64,000 nucleotides of DNA, taken from assembly GCF_040183065.1 (NCBI RefSeq), contig NC_091120.1:171589988-171653987 (forward strand), written 5' to 3'. The translations under genes and the position numbers were made by a program. Positions 52,001 to 58,605 of this stretch are shown here, in pieces. The notes under the pieces were generated by a model. That model had not been told where the DNA came from and ran no database searches. It was given only the letters and a program-made list of their open reading frames with translations. Each line of letters starts with the position of its first letter. The first letter of the stretch is position 1. Source of the stretch: Periplaneta americana (Eukaryota; Arthropoda; Insecta; Blattodea; Blattidae).

Positions 52001-55000
52001 AACTAAAGAAATCATTATTTTAATACAGATGATTAGAAGGTTCTATTACACCCTAGTGGATATAAAATTATTTCGAGGAAGACAGAATGTATAATTATAA
52101 ATCATTAATTTTTCCTGCCCTTTTATAAGCGTGTGAAATATAGTGCACCACCAAATTGAATTAAAATACAGTGAAGATTTTTAGACATAAAATTTTTATA
52201 AAATAAAAAATATTTTCTGCTATAGAAGGCCGAATTACATCAGAATGGACGGAACCAAATAATAAAGAAATTTATCATTTAAATTTATACTTGTCAAAAT
52301 TAAAATAAGACGACTCAGATGAGATGTTTCTGTTACCAGAACTATGGAAAAAAGGAAAATTAAGCAAGTGTTTGAAGAATCTCTGGGAATGACCCCTTTA
52401 GCTAGGCTGAAATATAGTGACAATTACAAAAGTGATTTTAAAATTACTAAAGTTAATGTAAGGTTACTGTATCAAAATTCTCCTGGTTAGGCTGAGAAAG
52501 GCATCATTCAAAATACTAATTAGGTTTGTGGGAGTTCGTTATCAAAGTCTTGATACAGAGCTTTGTCAATCTAGAATTCAAGTTAGTTTTTTGTTCTGGG
52601 AGTTAATTTGTATGGAGATGAACCATATTTAGTATTTCGTAACTAAACCTTGTCAAGTGGTGTGTAATCCTTTGCATTTGCTTTTCTCCAAACTTTTTGT
52701 ATTTTATCGTTGCGACATTGTACATTAAATGTACACGTTACTAAACTGGTCAAAAGAAAACATTTCTGCTCTGAGAGATTTTAGTTAGTGTTTTGTTAGT
52801 ATTATTACATAAAATATTCTTAGATAAAGAGAATTACAATCAGTATTCTGTTCCTATCTTGATCACTATAGTTGTATTAGCACAGATTGAAATCTTAGTT
52901 TGTACACAAAAAGTAAATTTTCAGAAATGTTTGTTATGTGTCATTTATGTAGCCAAATATAAAGGTTAGATTTTCAAGTAGCTTCTAATAGTTATTGCTA
53001 AAAGTTTATTAAGAAATCTTCTAAGGAAATATTGTCGTTTGCCTCTCTCTCTCTCTTTCATTCTTGCACCACATTTGAATTATCTGTTCCTTTTTCAACC
53101 GTTTTGTTCATTTGTCTTATATGTTTTCTGTTTGTTAGTTCAAAGACAAAAATGTCTATTGTTCCAAAGAATTTGTCATATTAGTGCATTCAGTTTCTTA
53201 AATTGAATTCAGAAAACCCTCAACTCTCTTTAACGTGTGAAATTACTGCTTTTGTCTGATAGAAAGAAAATGTATGAATGGGTTTTGTGTTAATTTTTCA
53301 ATTGAATAAGAGTGGAAATTTGCTCGTTTTCATGCCTTATGATCATACAATTCTCACACTTCTTCTCAAAACAGAAAGTTCTATGCAGCGATTAAAAAAA
53401 AAAAATAACATTTAGCACATCTTGTAAGCACGTGTGATGCTGTGAAGAAGCATCTGCTAGTCCGTGTGAGAACTTATCCTGCGTTTTTTAAATTTTGCAA
53501 TCCATGCATGTAATATACCAAATTTCGTCGTCATTGGGTTTTCATCATAATAGTATGTATTATATTATGATCTGTAACGTGTGATTTCTTTCTACAGAGT
53601 GATTCTGTGACTTCTTTACAGACTTTTAGAGATGGTAAAGGAAATCATTATGAACAACTTTCGATTTAGAACCCAAGTCTGGGAATGTTGTGTTTGGTAA
53701 TTGCAGAATGTGATGTGTGTGATCACTGGAGGACAGTGGTAAAATAAATGATTTTGTTTTCTTCAGTGTATGCCATGATGTATCCCTGGTGATTTTGTAA
53801 ACATTACAAAGTTTATGCGAATATGTACATTAAAATAGCCATCTGGAAACGAACTCATAGACAATGCACTGAAACTTCACCTCAGTTTAGACAGAGTAAA
53901 CAAAAAGGTATCTCAAAACTTTAGGGAAATATTTCTCACATGTAGAGGATGAAAATATAGTATATAAACATGGGTCCAGAAACACTTTATTTCCGTGTTA
54001 GAACTCATTTTCTACAACTTTGGGTACATATCATGGAAAACACACAGAAACTCTGCATTACAAGAAGTGTTCAAAATTTTCTCCATTAGCACGGATACAT
54101 GCATCAAATTGATGTCGCATTGCATCCCGGAGATGCTGATGTATCTCTGAAGAATGTCGTATTATTTCGCAACCTTCCACAATACAGGTGTGAAGACTCT
54201 CTACATCTTGCACCGAGGTTTCATAAACAAGAGCTTTCAAATGCCCCCATAAGTAAAAGTCTAGTGGGTTTAGGTCCGGAGAGCGTGGAGGCCAAGGAAT
54301 TGGTAAACTTCTCCCTATCCATCTGTCATGGAACCTTTCATTTAGCAACCGACATAGTCAAGCAGTGAAGTGAGCTGCACGACCTATGTACGTACAGTTG
54401 CAAATCAACATTGGTTGTGAACCTAAGAATTACGTCACGACCCCACTACCACTAATCAGACGTAAACACTACTACAGTCAGATTACAAACTCTTATTTGT
54501 AAACTGGGGGAAGACTAGTTGTAGAAAATGAGCTCTAACACGGAAATAAAGCATTTTCGAACCCATGTTTGTATAACATATTTTCATCTTCTACATGTGA
54601 GAAATATTTCCCTAAAGTTTTGACATACCTTTTTGTTACATTCTGTATGTAGTTGTCCTTGTATGACGTTACGTTTATTTGGGTTAAACATTACCTACAG
54701 ACAGTTTTGGTTTATTTAGTGTCTTGTTAACATGGGAAGATTGACATTAAGAAAACTTACTGATATCCATTTCATTTATGGAAGGACAAATGGAAATGAA
54801 AGAAGAGTGCAAAGTTATCAGTTAAGTTAAAGTATTATATATGATGCTAACTAGTCGATACCATATTTATATTTATAAGAATTCACCAATGTTCATAGGA
54901 ACAGGGAGTCTGTAACTGAACTTCAGAAATATGGCCTTGAGTTCAGTTCTAGCTGGCTATATTGATTACACATATCAAGGCTTGTAACTGCCAAACAGAA

Positions 55001-57785
55001 CATTTCCAGACATGGGTTCCTATATGTAAATTGTTCATATTGATCACCTTGGTCATCTTTAAAAATATGTAACAAAGTCAGAATTATCCTATGCTTGCAT
55101 TCACATGTTAGGAGTGTTGAATTTAAAAGTTTCTTTAGAAAGTAAATAATGTAAAGATTGTGGACTAATAATTAATTGTACAAAAGTTATACAACAGTAA
55201 CGGAATGTATAAAAATTAATTCTTCTTGAGGTTCACTTTGACACTTGTTATTAATATATAAGATTATATTTAAAAATTTTAAGAACTTTTAAAAGTGTTA
55301 AAATTATTTAAAACCGTAATATACCTTATGCAACTGGATGGTACTGTTTCGACACTGGTTGTATAAGTTATGTTACTTTTATTTAATAATTTTAACATTT
55401 TTTTTTTTAATTTTTAAGCTTTTTATGAAATTTTATATGTTATATAAAAATTCCTAAAGAATTAGAAAGATGAAAAACTTACTAAAATGTAAAATAAAAA
55501 AAATTATGTTCAAGACGAGAAAAAAATTGTAGTTAAGATTTAGGGGGATAAGAGATAACAACTGAAATTTTTATTTTGAGTTTAAAAAAAAAGCGAAAGA
55601 AAGAGAAGTGAAATAGCCCTTGAATTGGAAAAGTTTTTATCTTTCCATATGTTACTACATCTGGAGTCATTTATAGTTATTTGAATAGGCATTAATTTTT
55701 TGCGAGAATTAAATACATGTACTTCAATAAGTAAATTAAATAAATTGGATTGACGAGTAGAGTTAAAATGTAAAAAAATACAGTTTATATTAGTATCTGT
55801 GTAAGAAAAATATGTTAGTAATTTTAATGTTTGAGGTCTCCATATTTTGTAGAATTACTTTTCATAAGAACTTGTTTGCATCTGCATTTCGTATATCCAT
55901 GTACAGAGCAAACAAGACGTTACAGAACTAGTGGTCAGTGTGTGGTGTCATGATAGGCCCTATTATTAGAAAGGACAATAAAAAGATGATTTGGAGGTTG
56001 GGGGTGCGAATTTTTTAAAATCAATATAAATTGAGCATGTCTAGATGCTAAGGTTTTTCTCCTCTCCACTCTTGTTACACTACTTCTATTAAAATACAGT
56101 CATAAATTTTGTGTACATATTATATGTATTATATTATTAATATTATACTTTCATAAATTTTATGGAACATTATTTTGCTTTTAGATATTTTTTGCCATGG
56201 ATTATAAAGGTATTAATGACGTATTTCAGAGCACTGTGGAAGAATTGGTTGCAGCCACCGCATATTTCGATCTGTTCTTGAGAAGCATAACAGATCCAGG
56301 TCTTCTGTATTCATTTGTTCGTTTCTTGCTAGAAGATAAATATGATGGAGAAAGAATCCTTGACAGCCTCATCCAAAGGATTAACACCAAGTCTCGGGTA
56401 ATTATATTTCGGAATTAAGTCATAATAGAGTACAGATTTAGAAGTAGACTGAGATAAGCATAATGTTTTTCTACACAACTAATAAAAAGAAAAGACCCTC
56501 TCATCTACTAGCCAGTTATCAGGTTCACTCTGCGTTCATCTCATAGACCATGCATATCTGGTACAATATTGTTACATATCAACGTAGATATAGCTGCTTT
56601 TGTAGTATTTTCCCGTTTTATTAGTTTTATTTATTATGTTGTTGTTGTTTTCTAATGCCAGGCGTTTGACAATAAAGTCATTTGACCTCTTGCACTCCAA
56701 TATTTTTCAAAGATATTATCATGGTCAGCCACTGAAGCACAGATTTTGAGGTGTTCCGAATCCATTTCTTGGTTTGAGTTGCACAATGGGCAGTTAGGGG
56801 ACTGATATATTCCAATTCTATGCAGGTGTTTGGCCAAACAATCATGGCCTGTTGCCAATCTAAATGCAGCTACAGACGATTTTCGTGGTAAATCGAGAAT
56901 TAACTGTGGATTATGATGCAGAGAGTTCCATTTTTTCCCTTGGGATTGTGTTATCAAATTTTGTTTGTTGAAGGCTAAGTATGTAGATTTAATAAATCTT
57001 TTCACAGAGTAATATATAGATTTAGTGACAGGCCTGTAAGTAGCAGTGCCGCCCTTCTTTGCTAGTGCATCCGCATTCTCGTTTCCCAGGATTCCACAGT
57101 GGGATGGTTTCCATTGGAATACAATTCTTTTATTGAGTGATATTAATTGAGAGAGCATTTTAGTTATTTCTGCTGTTTGAGATGAAGGTGTGTGTTTAGA
57201 GACTATTGATAGAATAGCTGCTTTGGAATCTGACAATATAACTACATACTTAAATTTATTGATGTGAAATAGAAGATTCCTGAGACTTTCACTTATTGCA
57301 ACGATTTCTCCATCAAAACTTATTGTTCCATATCCAAGAGATCTATAAAGTGAGAAGAGACAGCACATAACACCTGCACTGGCATCTTGTTCTCTGGAGA
57401 TCCAGGATCTGTCGGTATATAAATGAAGCCAGTTTTGTGGAGGGTACCTAATATTAATTGTCTCTAAAGACAATTGTTTCAGTATTTCAGTGTTTACTTC
57501 TGATTTCAGTATTTCTTCTGTTAAATTTAGATTATATTCTGTATTTAATATAGTTAAAGGGTTTGGTTTAATTTGTAAGTTTTCTTTTAAATTCGGGATA
57601 TTGATTTTCTGTTTTAATTCTTGAACCATGGATATGAAACTTTTTGAGTTTTCAATCTACAGAGAGTACTATATGAATGCCAATTGCTTCCTGGTAATCT
57701 GATAAGTTTTTCATATTGAATCAGTGAATTATGTAAAAGTATTCCTATGGCCTTTAAACATCCCTGGCTATAACGTAACCTAAGT

Positions 57786-57843
<58 letters not shown>

Positions 57844-57845
57844 GC

Positions 57846-57892
<47 letters not shown>

Positions 57893-58555
57893 ATCATCAT
57901 CATCCTAACAGATGATAGTCCTAGATGGACTGTTCCAGTCTACAAAAGTTTTCCCACCATCTCTTCACAGGGCGACCTAGTGATCTTTTCCCTGTTGGTC
58001 TGTAGTTCAAGACTGTCAGCTTTCTTTTTTTCACAAGTGGCAATGTCACTCATTACGCTAAAGCCTCTTTCAGCTTCTGTGCTGCTAATGGTGATAGAAA
58101 TTGTGACTTTTTTTTAGGCTTTAACAATAGTTAATGGCAAAGGGCCATAGATATTTCCTAAGCTATCATTTACAAAATCTCATGAATAGAAACTATAGAA
58201 AATCTCCAACAAGCAATGCAGTAGCCGTTAAATTCCTATATTTTCAACCTATTACTTTAGCATAGCAGAATGTAGAACAGAAGAAAAGTGTGTTTATTTA
58301 ACTGACTTTTTCTCATGAGCAATGTTAACAAAGGGCTCAGAACAAATATAAATATTTAACAAAGGGCTTGCATAACCCTTGCGAGCCCCCTTCAGCACAC
58401 CCCTGGTCATACTTTACCTCAAAACTGCTCAGAGCACATGTAGCTAGTCCGACATCTAGAAAAAGTATACTAATTATATAATTTTGTTGACTGTTGGAGT
58501 CAAGTGATGCCGTATTCGTGAAGTATTTGTACTGCCCATCCAAATTTTAGCTTTG

Positions 58556-58605
<50 letters not shown>

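Noticed and set aside
57614-57892. ORF beginning with long poly-Met
   Set aside because: It is the ATC microsatellite read as ATG on the minus strand; only its last ~50 codons belong to the LINE.
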